Source: Ichthyophis bannanicus (lineage: Eukaryota > Chordata > Amphibia > Gymnophiona > Ichthyophiidae). Taken from it: 64,000 nucleotides of DNA. Where the stretch lies: NCBI GenBank assembly GCA_033557465.1, contig CM066033.1, forward strand, positions 236,098,109 through 236,162,108, in the 5' to 3' direction. Both the position numbers and the translations under genes were made by a program. Below, piece after piece: positions 34,600 to 43,499 of this stretch (position 1 is its first letter; the number at the start of each line of letters is the position of its first letter). A model generated the notes under the pieces. The model was not told the DNA's origin and searched no databases. It saw nothing but the letters and a program-made list of their open reading frames with translations.

Positions 34600-35830
34600 C
34601 AACTGGCTGCCTGTCCTCGGGCTATGATTCAGGGCTAGCCTGGGACCAGATCCATGCAAGGTCTCCCTGGGAGAACATCTCTGAGACTATCTGCTCAGGT
34701 GGGGGATATTGGTAGCTGCCTTTTTTGTGCTTCCAGCTGTGACAGGTTATTTCTCTCAATCTCTCACCCCCACCCCCTCCCATGGTGAGGATGGAGATGT
34801 TATCCATGATACATACAGATCTGCGAAGGGATCTTCCTTCCAGCATGTCCTGTGCCTTGAACCAGTGATTTTCAGACTCTGAATCTCTCATCTTTATATG
34901 GGACCTTGTCATTGCAGCAGTTGAATGGGGCCTGTCTCCTGGGACTAGGGGCCCCCCCGCAGAAGCACTCCCAGGAGAAAATGGATTTAGGGTACTCCCT
35001 CAGTTCTCCCATGCAAAGACCCTGTTCTTGCATTCTGGGGGATTAGCTGGTGACTTCATGAGTGAAGAGGATGACCAAGATGATTTCTCAATGTTGCTCT
35101 GTTTCAGAAAGAGGAGCTGGCAGTGCTAATTGTTTCCTCTGCCCTGCAGCTGTCGGGTGCTGCATCGACTAAGCAAGAGCTGCAAGTTTGTACCCCCTCT
35201 GGCAGGGTGAACGGAAAACCCTCCAGGGTATTTCCTTCCCAGAAGTCCTTAAGAACAAGGTTCGCGCAGAATAGGATTCGCCTCCACCTTGATGAAAGGG
35301 GGCAGGGTTATGTGTCTGCTCTACACCCTCCTCTGGTAAACCTTGTTGCCTGGATGCAGTTGCGCCAGGTGGAGTGCAGATGATGGCCATTGCTAAACGC
35401 ACCACTTTTCCGGTGGAGGATAGTGCAGCCCTCAAGGACCAAGTAGATCACAAGGTCTAGGCTTTTTTTCTTTTTTTAAAAGAGCCAGCTTTCGGCCCCC
35501 TCCCTTATTCTTCAGGCAGTAATTTGTGTTATGCCCTACTCCATTGGGTCCAGTCGATCCAGTGAGATGATGCTTTGATGCCTCTGGAATCAGCAGAGTC
35601 TTTCTTGGTAGATGCTTGTTTGGCAGCTTTTTCCATGCTGATACACCGCTGGCTTTGATTTTGCCACTGGGACTTGGATGTCATGTTTACTGCCTATTTA
35701 TCTGGACTTCCTTCTAGGAGGAAACTTATGTTTTGGGGAGGACTTGGAGAGTTGGGAGCATTCAAACACACTGGAGGATAGACCTAAAAGGCCTTTAATG
35801 CGTGGCCTCTCCTCCTCTGCTTCATGCTGT
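34600..35830 (+). pseudogene. DIRS lineage-B gag remnant (B4)
   Basis: KEELAVLIVSSALQLSG (about 35105-35160) parallels RREELPALINESRKLLN of B1, and AIAKRTTFPVEDSAALKDQVDHK (about 35388-35456) parallels the KKTTIPVEGSAALRDVQDRK block. Further degenerate matches extend to about 35770 (LFWGGLGE). The stretch 32603-34600 should hold the leader and gag N-terminus but I could not align it. There are many stops. Confidence 0.65.
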
Positions 35831-36129
35831 CTTTGCTCCTGCCACTAGGAGTTGTCTTGTTCAGGGACTCCCAGAAAGATTGCCTGGGGAGACCATCCTT
35901 CCTTCCTCCAGCTCATGTTTCCAGGCCCAGTCCTTTCGTGGGACCCACAAGGCTTCCTCATTAAAATCTGTGTTTTCCCAGCAGACACAATAATGGGATG
36001 GCCTGTGTAATCTCGGACCAGTAGGAGATCAATGACATTCAGTTTGTCTGTGTTGAAATGCAACAACCCAATCCCAAATGCTTTCCTGATAACTCTGTGG
36101 GTCTGCAGCAAGGAGGGCTGAGTTCAGAC

Positions 36130-37385
36130 GCCCCTAGAGAAACTTCTCCACCTCCAGGCTGAAGTTCTAGTGCTGCCTACTGAAAGAGGCAAGGGCCAGT
36201 ATTCTATTTACTTTGGCATGCCAAAGAAAGTTGGGTCCCTCTGTCGGGTCCCTCCTTGAAACCTCAAAGACATCAATGTTAACCTAAGGATCTTTTGCTT
36301 TCCCCCATGGAATTAGAGGTGGTCTGGCAAGGAGAGTTTCCTGCATCGCTAGATTTGGCCAAGGCATACTCCCCCCCCCCCCCCCCCCCATTCCTGTCTA
36401 CGAGGATCAGCAGTGCTTCTGGCACTTTTCTGTTCTTGTCTTGCAGTTCTAGTTTGCTACTCTACCCTTCGGCCTCCCTACTGCACTGAGGACATTCACC
36501 AGAGCTATGATGGTGGCTGTCGTCACCCTGCTGTGCAAAGGGATTGGTGTGCATCCCTACCTGGACAATCAGCTTATTCAAGCCAGGCCATGTGTGGAAG
36601 CCTTTGGGTGTCGACCTGAGTGGTTCAGTTTCTGTAGAGTCTGGGCTGGGTGATTAAACTTACGATGAACCGCGCTCCAAGGTACTCTGACTTGGTAGGT
36701 TCCAGGAAGCTCTTATCACTAGCTCAGCAAAGGTTTTTCTTCCAGAGAAGAGGGCAGGGAAGCTGCATCCTCAGATGAAGGTGTTTTTTGGAGTCAGCAG
36801 CTTCCCAACTCCAACTTCTAGGGTCGATGGTGGCGATTATCAAGATGGTCCCCTGGGTGCGAGTGCTCCTGTGTCCACTGCAGAGATCCCTGCTGGTCTC
36901 CTTCTCCTTCTCCTTCACAGGACTTCAACATCAGGCTCCCACTTCACCCATTGGTGGTGGCCAGCCTGAAATGGTGGTAGCAGCTTGCTCGTCTGCTGAA
37001 AGATCTTCCCCTGGACAATATTCAGTGACTTCTGCAGATGACTGATGCCAGCCTGTTTGGCTGGGGAGCTCATTGCCAAGAGCAGTCTACCCATTGTCAT
37101 GGACTCTGAGGGAAGCAGGTTGGCCCATTGATTGGCTAGAGGGAAGGGCCATTCACTTGGCTCTTGTGTCTGGAACGTAATCTGAGACAAGGCAGTATGG
37201 AGCCTATATCAACGGTGCGGGGGCATGAAGGATTCTGGGGTCTCCCGAGGCAATGACCCTCTTGCTTTCTTGGAGCAGAATCTTGTGGCCCTTGTGGCAC
37301 AATTTACTGCAGATGTAGACGTGGACTTGCTCATTCATCACTCCCCCCCACCAATCCCAATGAATGAGAATTAAGACATTTAGCA
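36130..37385 (+). pseudogene. DIRS RT/RNase H remnant (B4), 5' part
   Basis: QYSIYFGMPKKVGSL (about 36200-36240) matches the B3 motif RYSIYFVVPKKDGAL. SLDLAKAY (about 36345-36370) precedes a C run (36370-36389) that destroys the frame. QLLGSMVAIIKMVPW (about 36810-36865) and MTDASLFGWGAHC (about 37040-37078) are the pre-RNase H and RNase H starts. The remnant is cut by the insertion of A3 at 37386 and resumes at 42993. Confidence 0.8.
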
Positions 37386-37547
37386 ATCTCCAGGAACAAG
37401 CAGGAATAAGTCCTCACATATGGGTACGTCGGTACCGACGGAGCCCGTGCGGGAAAGCTCCCCAGCTTCTTAGAATAGAAGCTTTTGGGACCTCCCACTG
37501 CACATGCGCACTGCCTTCCCGCCTTCCTGAACAGCTCTCCTCAGTTT
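37386..37547 (+). repeat. Left ITR of A3
   Basis: Near-identical inverted copy of 42799-42955. It contains the 14-bp palindrome cgtcggtaccgacg at 37427-37440. Confidence 0.92.
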
Positions 37548-37762
37548 CTCTTTTTCCGCGGAGCCAGCAGGTCGTGTTCCTGTCACCGCTGAAGAAATTG
37601 TTATTTTATTTGTTTCTTTAGACCGCGTACCTGCCTTCCCCATACCGATACCGGTATCGCCGGTCTTTTCTTTCTTTCTTTAAAAAATTATAATTCTTTT
37701 TTCTTATTTTTTAGCTTTTTGGTCACTTCAGAGAGGCCTCTCGGCCTACTCAATTTCTCCTC

Positions 37763-39569
37763 ATGGAGAAGCCAGCCCCTGGATTTAAGAAGTGTACCAA
37801 ATGTAATGCTGTTATTTCAGTCACAGACACCCATGAATGGTGTCTGAAATGTTTGGGGCCTGACCATTCCATACCGGACTGCCCATCTTGCTCCCACATG
37901 TCTAAACGTGGGCTGCAGAACCGGGCCAACAAATTCCATGTGCTGTTTGCTTCAGAGAATACAGCATCACAGTCATCCAGGTCTTCTTCTCCGGATGGAT
38001 CTCAGGTAACCAAACCTTCTGTGGGCAAGTCCTCAAAGAGCAAATCTCCTTCAAAGCATCGAGAGGCTCTTAGCTTAGAACTTGAGGACCCTGCCCCAGC
38101 CAAACAACCCCGGCGGGAAGTCCAACTTCCAAAAACGCCAATTCAGGGGTCTCAGGTTGATATCGATGCTACGGCCTCGACAGATCACCTGTTAGCCTGC
38201 TCTGGGGTACCGGGTCACTCCGGTACCGACATCCAGGCAGCTATGGCGTCCATGGGCGATACTGTACAGTCCATGCAGCAGGCCGTCATGGCTTTCATTA
38301 AAGCTGCAACGCCATCGGTTCCGCTTTCAGCGGTTCCGGGCCCGATACCGGTATCGTCCGCCATGCCGGTATCGAGGCCGTCCACCTCTAAACGCAAGTC
38401 GGTACCGTATGGGCTTTCGCTCCATACCGGTTCCATACCCGATACGCCCGATATCGATACCGATCGGTACGCGTATCGTGCGTTAGAGGAAAGCACCGAT
38501 TCCTCTGAGGATTTTCACTCCTCTGATGATTCTGCTGAGTTTTCACTCAACTTACCTGAGGAGCCCTCTTCTCCTAAAAGGAGAATGTCCCCTCCAGAGG
38601 ATTTGTCCTTCCAGGACTTTGTTTTAGATATGGCTACAGCCCTTTCTATTACCACATCCTCTGAAAAGGAACCCAGATCCAAAAAAACTGGATATTTTGG
38701 GATACTCAAAGGCCCCTAAGGAGGCAGTTACCCTGCCTATCCATGAAATCCTTCAAGAACAACTGATGGATTTCTGGGAAAATCCTTTGACTTTGTCTCC
38801 TTATTCCCGTAGGTTGGACACCATGTATAGGGTCCCTCCTTCTCCTGGTTTCCAAAAGACTCAATTGCCCCACCACTCTATTGTGGTGAAGTCTGCAATG
38901 AAGAAGATTAGGAGTACCAAAAGGCACTCTTCCACCCCTCCAGGACGGGAATGTAAGACTTTGGACTCTTTTGGTAGGAAAATTTTCCAGGCTAGTATGC
39001 TTATAGCCAGGATTAATTCCTACAGTCTCTATATGGGCATGTTCCTGGAGGAACTTGCCAAAAAGGTGCGGCATTTTGCCCCCTTTATCCCTGAGGATAA
39101 AAAGCAGGGATTCCTTTCCCTAGTGAAACAACTCTTAGAGGTTTCTAAGTTCTCTAATAGGGCAGCATATGATTCCTTTGAGGGAGCCAGTAGGGCTTCC
39201 GGCATTGCTATTGCAGCCCGACGTCTTGCTTGGCTCCAGGCCTCTGATCTGGAACCTTGGGTTCTAGATGGCTTACGGAATCTGCCCTGTACAGGTGAGA
39301 ACTTATTTGGGGAAGAGTGGCAAATCAAAGCCACCCAGATGGATGCTGAAAATGCCACCTTGGAAAGACTTTCAAAGTCCACTTCAATTCCTACTAAGAA
39401 AAAGTTTTTTAAAAGGCCTTACTATAAGAAGGCCAGAGTTGCTTCAAATACTGGCCAGCAGTCTTCTCAACCTCGCTATACTGCTAAGCGTCAGCAATCC
39501 AAACAAGCACGAGCTAAGCCTGCAGCAGCTACTGTAGCTCAGCAGGCTCCAACCCCTCAGGGGTTTTGA
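37763..39569 (+). CDS. DIRS lineage-A gag (A3), one homopolymer frameshift
   Basis: ATG 37763 starts a protein of about 600 residues if one shift is bridged. The N-terminus has a Cys/His cluster (KKCTKCNAV…HEWCLKCLGPDHS…CPSC) that may bind zinc. A Ser-rich middle is followed by an acidic stretch and FQDFVLDMATALSIT. The frame changes inside a run of seven As (38681-38687) and continues LDILGYSKAPKEAVTLPIHEIL. Then come YRVPPSPGFQKTQLPHHSIVV, PPGRECKTLDSFGRKIFQ, LAWLQASDLEPWV and a basic tail (KRPYYKKARV). The same junction reads through in A2 (LDILQYETPPRE), which supports a simple one-base gain here. A structural role is inferred. Confidence 0.85.
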
Positions 39570-39570
39570 C

Positions 39571-41493
39571 TTGCTCCTAGGGAACTTGCCACTTCTGGTT
39601 CTAACACAACCAGAACCTCTCACCATACCCGGAAGGTTGGTTCACTTTGCTCCCAGATGGGAACAAATCACAACAGAACAATGGACCCTCTCTATCATTC
39701 GAGAGGGTTACAAACTTCATTTCTCCAGCCTTCCTCCCCATCATATGGTGAGACCATTCAATTCTCCCCCATCTCTCCTAACCCTGTTGGGTCAAGAGGT
39801 TTCCTCTCTTCTTGCCCAAGGGGCCATAGAAGAGGTTCCTCTTCCTCAACAAGGGTCCGGTTTCTACTCCCCTTATTTTCTCATTCCAAAGAAGACAGGG
39901 GGATTCAGACCAATCCTAGATCTGAGAGAATTGAACAAATTTCTCTTCAAGGAGAAATTCAAAATGCTGTCTCTCGGCATTCTCCTTCCTTACCTCCAGG
40001 GTCAGGACTGGCTTTGTTCTCTAGACCTACAGGATGCGTATACACATATACTCATCCATCCATCCCACAGAAAGTATCTTCGCTTTCTGTTTCAGGGAAA
40101 ACATTTCCAATACAGAGTACTCCCCTTCGGTCTAGCCTCTGCTCCAAGAGTATTCACAAAATGCATGGCAGTCGTAGCCGCATTTCTAAGAGGCATGGGA
40201 ATCTTTGTCTTCCCATATCTGGACGACTGGCTCATCCGAGCTCCAACTCAGTCACAGGCCCAGATTTCCCTGGACCACACAAGGAGCCTTTTGCAGTATC
40301 TGGGACTGGTAGTAAACCTTCCCAAGTCCCAACTCATCCCTACTCAATCTCTAGAATTCATAGGGGCCCAGTTGGACACCATCACTGCAAGGGCCTACCT
40401 TCCACATGTTCGAGGCCAGCGCCTCCTGAGTTTGGCCTCCCAAGCTCAGTCCAGCACTCACTTGACAGCCAGGGAAATGCTACGCCTACTGGGTCATATG
40501 GCCTCCACAGTGCATGTGGTGCCCTATGCTCGTCTTCATATGAGAGCAGCTCAATGGACCCTGGCCACTCAGTGGACTCAGGCGTCAGGAGCGCTCTCAG
40601 ACCAAATACAAACCTCCGATCGTCTGTTTTGGTCCCTCCACTGGTGGACTTCCACCAAGAATCTGTTGTTGGGGGCTCCATTTCAACCATTGCTACCCCA
40701 AGCAACCCTCACAACAGATGCCTCCCAAACAGGGTGGGGAGCCCATCTGCAAACTCTCTCCACTCAGGGCACTTGGTCTCTACAGGAGACCACCCTTCAT
40801 ATCAATCTTCTGGAACTGCGAGCAATTTACCTTGCCCTCAAGGTCTTCCACTCCCTCCTAGCCAACCTCACTGTCCTAGTTCAGACGGACAATCAGGTGG
40901 CCATGTTTTACATAAACAAACAAGGAGGGACGGGCTCTCTGTCGCTTTGCAACGAAGCTCTAAGACTATGGGCCTTCGCCAGAGAGCATCAGATTCACCT
41001 GCTAGCAGTGTATCTCCCAGGAGTTCAAAACTCTCGGGCAGACAGGCTCAGTCGAGTTCTGCTGCCACACGAATGGTCCCTACATTTGGACCAAATAAAC
41101 CGAATCTTTCAGGAATGGGGGACCCCGGACATAGACCTCTTTGCAAGTCCGTGGAATGCCAAACTTCCCCGGTTCTGTTCCAGAACTCCGTGTCAGGGAG
41201 CTCAGGCTACGGACGCCTTTCTCCTGAATTGGAGTCAGGCATTCCTATATGCCTTTCCACCCATTCCTTTGATTCCCAAGACTCTGTTCAAACTCCAGAG
41301 GGATCATGGAACTATGATCCTCATAGCTCCACGCTGGCCACGCCAAGTGTGGTTCCCTCTACTTCTACAGCTCTCCCAGGGATCCTACTTGGATCTGGGA
41401 GCTGCGCCAGACCTCCTGTCTCAGGAGGAGGGGACTTTGTGGCACCCAAACCCCAAATCCCTTCACCTCAGTGCTTGGTTACTGAAGGCTTAA
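39571..41493 (+). CDS. DIRS reverse transcriptase/RNase H/methylase-like protein (A3), intact
   Basis: This is an open frame of 640 codons directly after gag, one base ahead of the gag frame and with no ATG at its start. Expression may need frameshifting, reinitiation or another start (first good ATG about 39747). RT motifs are FRPILDLRELNKFLFKEKF, CSLDLQDAYTHILIHPSHR, QYRVLPFGLASAPRVFTK and YLDD (40216-40227). RNase H shows LTTDASQTGWGAH, LELRAIYLALK and VQTDNQVAMFYINKQGG. The methylase-like (DAM-type) region shows PDIDLFASPWNAKLPRFCSR and FLYAFPPIPLIPKTL. It copies the element RNA into cDNA and removes the template. No lesion was seen. Confidence 0.92.
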   Translation: MLLGNLPLLVLTQPEPLTIPGRLVHFAPRWEQITTEQWTLSIIREGYKLHFSSLPPHHMVRPFNSPPSLLTLLGQEVSSLLAQGAIEEVPLPQQGSGFYSPYFLIPKKTGGFRPILDLRELNKFLFKEKFKMLSLGILLPYLQGQDWLCSLDLQDAYTHILIHPSHRKYLRFLFQGKHFQYRVLPFGLASAPRVFTKCMAVVAAFLRGMGIFVFPYLDDWLIRAPTQSQAQISLDHTRSLLQYLGLVVNLPKSQLIPTQSLEFIGAQLDTITARAYLPHVRGQRLLSLASQAQSSTHLTAREMLRLLGHMASTVHVVPYARLHMRAAQWTLATQWTQASGALSDQIQTSDRLFWSLHWWTSTKNLLLGAPFQPLLPQATLTTDASQTGWGAHLQTLSTQGTWSLQETTLHINLLELRAIYLALKVFHSLLANLTVLVQTDNQVAMFYINKQGGTGSLSLCNEALRLWAFAREHQIHLLAVYLPGVQNSRADRLSRVLLPHEWSLHLDQINRIFQEWGTPDIDLFASPWNAKLPRFCSRTPCQGAQATDAFLLNWSQAFLYAFPPIPLIPKTLFKLQRDHGTMILIAPRWPRQVWFPLLLQLSQGSYLDLGAAPDLLSQEEGTLWHPNPKSLHLSAWLLKA

Positions 41494-42530
41494 GCCTTCA
41501 AGACTTTCATCTTTCCCAACCAGTGAAAGATATCCTTTCTGCCTCTAGGAAACCCTCTACCAGGCGTTCCTATGCTTTCAAATGGAAACGTTTTTCCATT
41601 TGGTGTGCTCAGCAGGGTCTTGACCCTCTGGCACTTCCTTTGAATTCTCTTCTTGATTATCTCCTGCATCTATCCAATGCAGGCCTCAAGACGAATTCGG
41701 TAAGAGTCCATTTAAGTGCTATTGCAGCATCCTTGCAACATATAAATGGACAACCTATCTCCTCTCATCCTCTTGTTGCAAGATTCATGAGAGGCCTGAC
41801 TCTCACTAAACCTCCCATCAGACCACCCCCGGTCGCATGGGATTTGAATCTAGTGCTCGGTCAACTTATGAAGCCACCTTTTGAGCCAATGTTTTCCACC
41901 TCCTTGAAATTTCTTTCCTGGAAGGTCATCTTCCTCATTGCAGTCACTTCGGCTCGCCGCATCAGTGAGCTGCAGGCTTTAGTGGCTAATCCACCTTACA
42001 CCAGATTTCATCATGATAAGGTGGTCCTTAGGACGAATCCCCACTTTATGCCTAAAGTGGTCTCGCCTTTTCATCTTAATCAAGAGGTATATCTACCTGT
42101 CTTTTTTCCAGCTCCTCATGCATCCAATGCAGAGAGGAACCTTCATACTCTGGATTGTAAAAGAGCTCTCGCTTTTTACCTTAATAGGACTCAGCCACAT
42201 CGAAAGTCTTCTCAACTTTTTGTGGCCTTTGATCCTTCCCATTTGGGACTTCCAGTCTCCAAGCGTACACTTTCCAATTGGATTGCTCAGTGTATTTCTT
42301 TTGCTTACCAGAGCAAAAACATTTCTCTGGAAGGCCATGTCACTGCTCACAATGTGAGGGCCATGGCAACTTCTATGGCTCATCTGCACTCTGTTTCCAT
42401 AGATCAGATCTGTCGAGCCGCTACCTGGGCCTCGGTTCATACCTTCACAGCCCATTACTGTTTGGACAAGGACTCCCGCCGGGATGCCTTGTTTGGCCAG
42501 GCTGTCCTCAAGCACCTGTTCCATTCCTAA
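39657..42530 (+). CDS. DIRS tyrosine recombinase (A3), long frame overlapping RT
   Basis: This frame is open for 957 codons. The recognisable YR occupies about the last 350 (from about 41480: SLQDFHLSQPVKDILSASRK). It contains FKWKRFSIWCAQQG, VRVHLSAIAASL, the catalytic arginine in VTSARRISELQAL (about 41945-41980), KVVLRTNPHFMPKV, HNVRAMATSM (H-x-x-R), ICRAATWASVHTF and the nucleophile tyrosine in TAHYCLD. The upstream about 600 codons run across RT/RNase H at -1 and are Ser/Pro-rich. They may be a genuine extension or only an open shadow. Extensive RT/YR overlap is known for DIRS elements. The YR integrates the circular cDNA. Confidence 0.88.
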   Translation: MGTNHNRTMDPLYHSRGLQTSFLQPSSPSYGETIQFSPISPNPVGSRGFLSSCPRGHRRGSSSSTRVRFLLPLFSHSKEDRGIQTNPRSERIEQISLQGEIQNAVSRHSPSLPPGSGLALFSRPTGCVYTYTHPSIPQKVSSLSVSGKTFPIQSTPLRSSLCSKSIHKMHGSRSRISKRHGNLCLPISGRLAHPSSNSVTGPDFPGPHKEPFAVSGTGSKPSQVPTHPYSISRIHRGPVGHHHCKGLPSTCSRPAPPEFGLPSSVQHSLDSQGNATPTGSYGLHSACGALCSSSYESSSMDPGHSVDSGVRSALRPNTNLRSSVLVPPLVDFHQESVVGGSISTIATPSNPHNRCLPNRVGSPSANSLHSGHLVSTGDHPSYQSSGTASNLPCPQGLPLPPSQPHCPSSDGQSGGHVLHKQTRRDGLSVALQRSSKTMGLRQRASDSPASSVSPRSSKLSGRQAQSSSAATRMVPTFGPNKPNLSGMGDPGHRPLCKSVECQTSPVLFQNSVSGSSGYGRLSPELESGIPICLSTHSFDSQDSVQTPEGSWNYDPHSSTLATPSVVPSTSTALPGILLGSGSCARPPVSGGGDFVAPKPQIPSPQCLVTEGLSLQDFHLSQPVKDILSASRKPSTRRSYAFKWKRFSIWCAQQGLDPLALPLNSLLDYLLHLSNAGLKTNSVRVHLSAIAASLQHINGQPISSHPLVARFMRGLTLTKPPIRPPPVAWDLNLVLGQLMKPPFEPMFSTSLKFLSWKVIFLIAVTSARRISELQALVANPPYTRFHHDKVVLRTNPHFMPKVVSPFHLNQEVYLPVFFPAPHASNAERNLHTLDCKRALAFYLNRTQPHRKSSQLFVAFDPSHLGLPVSKRTLSNWIAQCISFAYQSKNISLEGHVTAHNVRAMATSMAHLHSVSIDQICRAATWASVHTFTAHYCLDKDSRRDALFGQAVLKHLFHS

Positions 42531-42622
42531 ACAACTCCTGCCCACCTTCCCAGAATGGATGCCTGAGATCCATACGAAGATGGCGAACCTTTACAGGGGA
42601 TCCCATGCATCTAAGCTAGGGA

Positions 42623-42722
42623 GTCCCCATATGTGAGGACTTATTCCTGCTTGTTCCTGGAGATAGCACAGTTACTTACCTGTAACAGGTGATCTCTGGG
42701 AACAGCAGGAATTAGTCCTCAC
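42623..42722. repeat. Internal complementary region of A3
   Basis: cttattcctgcttgttcctg (complement of the left end) is followed by agcacagttacttacctg (complement of the right end) and then ctgggaacagcaggaattag. The single base that distinguishes the two ITRs is kept in the two halves (cttattcc and ggaattag). Confidence 0.92.
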
Positions 42723-42798
42723 AACCCACCCACCTCCCCTAGGAGTTGTATCTTTTATCTATCTATCTTCCTGTCCTCTCTCTGTTGACTCAGCTATA

Positions 42799-42992
42799 AA
42801 CTCGAAACTGAGGAGAGCTGTTCAGGAAGGCGGGAAGGCAGTGCGCATGTGCAGTGGGAGGTCCCAAAAGCTTCTATTCTAAGAAGCTGGGGAGCTTTCC
42901 CGCACGGGCTCCGTCGGTACCGACGTACCCATATGTGAGGACTAATTCCTGCTGTTCCCAGAGATCACCTGTTACAGGTAAGTAACTGTGCT
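42799..42992 (-). repeat. Right ITR of A3 with terminal extension
   Basis: Inverted copy of the left ITR, followed by the right-specific agatcacctgttacaggtaa and gtaactgtgct. Confidence 0.92.
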
Positions 42993-43410
42993 TTTCAGAT
43001 GCTCCTGGACAGATGGGGTCACCTCAAGATGGATTTGAAGGTGATCAAGGTCATTGCCAGGCTGCAAAGGTTCTTCAGCTTCTGCAACAAGGTAGGCTCA
43101 GAGGGCCTGGTCACCCTAGTTCAACCTTGGCCAAGGCATGTTGTGCTGTGCATGTTTCCTCCCTGACCTCTCACAGAAGAGTACTTTGTTGTATGGAACA
43201 CCATCTGGGTCCAGAAGTACTGGTGGCACCGGTTTGGCTGAGGAGGCTGTAGTATGCGGATCTTCTGTGCCTTCAGCAGAGTGCCTACCTATGCCATCAG
43301 TCAATGCAGGGGCCAGGATGGCCCAGCCTTGAGAAAAAACGGTTAGGCTGTAAGGGCTATTCTGCTGCTGTGGTTTCCATGCTTCTGAATGCAAGAAGCA
43401 CAAGAGGGGC
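42993..43410 (+). pseudogene. B4 methylase-like and YR N-terminal remnant, resumed after A3
   Basis: LLLDRWGHLKMDLKVI…LQRFFSF (about 42998-43085) continues the B4 frame cut at 37385, paralleling QLVQRWGPPIMDLMAT…SRFFSRR of B3. LVTLVQPWP (about 43110) and LEKKRLGCKGYSAAVVSMLLNARS (about 43330-43400) match the methylase-like end and the YR start. The YR is lost after about 43405. Confidence 0.75.
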
Positions 43411-43499
43411 ACGAGGCAGAGACTTCAGGAGATCTTTTCTTAGAGGATATTCACAAGCCCACCAAATCCTTCCAACACTTTGGGTGATACAGGCCCTCA

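Larger units (their letters stand above)
37386..42992 (+). mobile_element. DIRS-type element A3, complete and probably young
   Basis: This is a 5.6-kb element inserted in B4. It has ITRs (37391-37547 against 42799-42955) that differ at about one base over about 150 bp, an ICR (42623-42722), gag (one frameshift), an intact 640-codon RT/RNase H/methylase-like frame and an intact YR frame. Removal of the element rejoins the B4 RNase H/methylase coding region. The ends were set from the ICR: left atctccagg, right ctgtgct. No clean target duplication is evident, as expected for YR-mediated integration, though ttt occurs on both sides. Confidence 0.94.
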
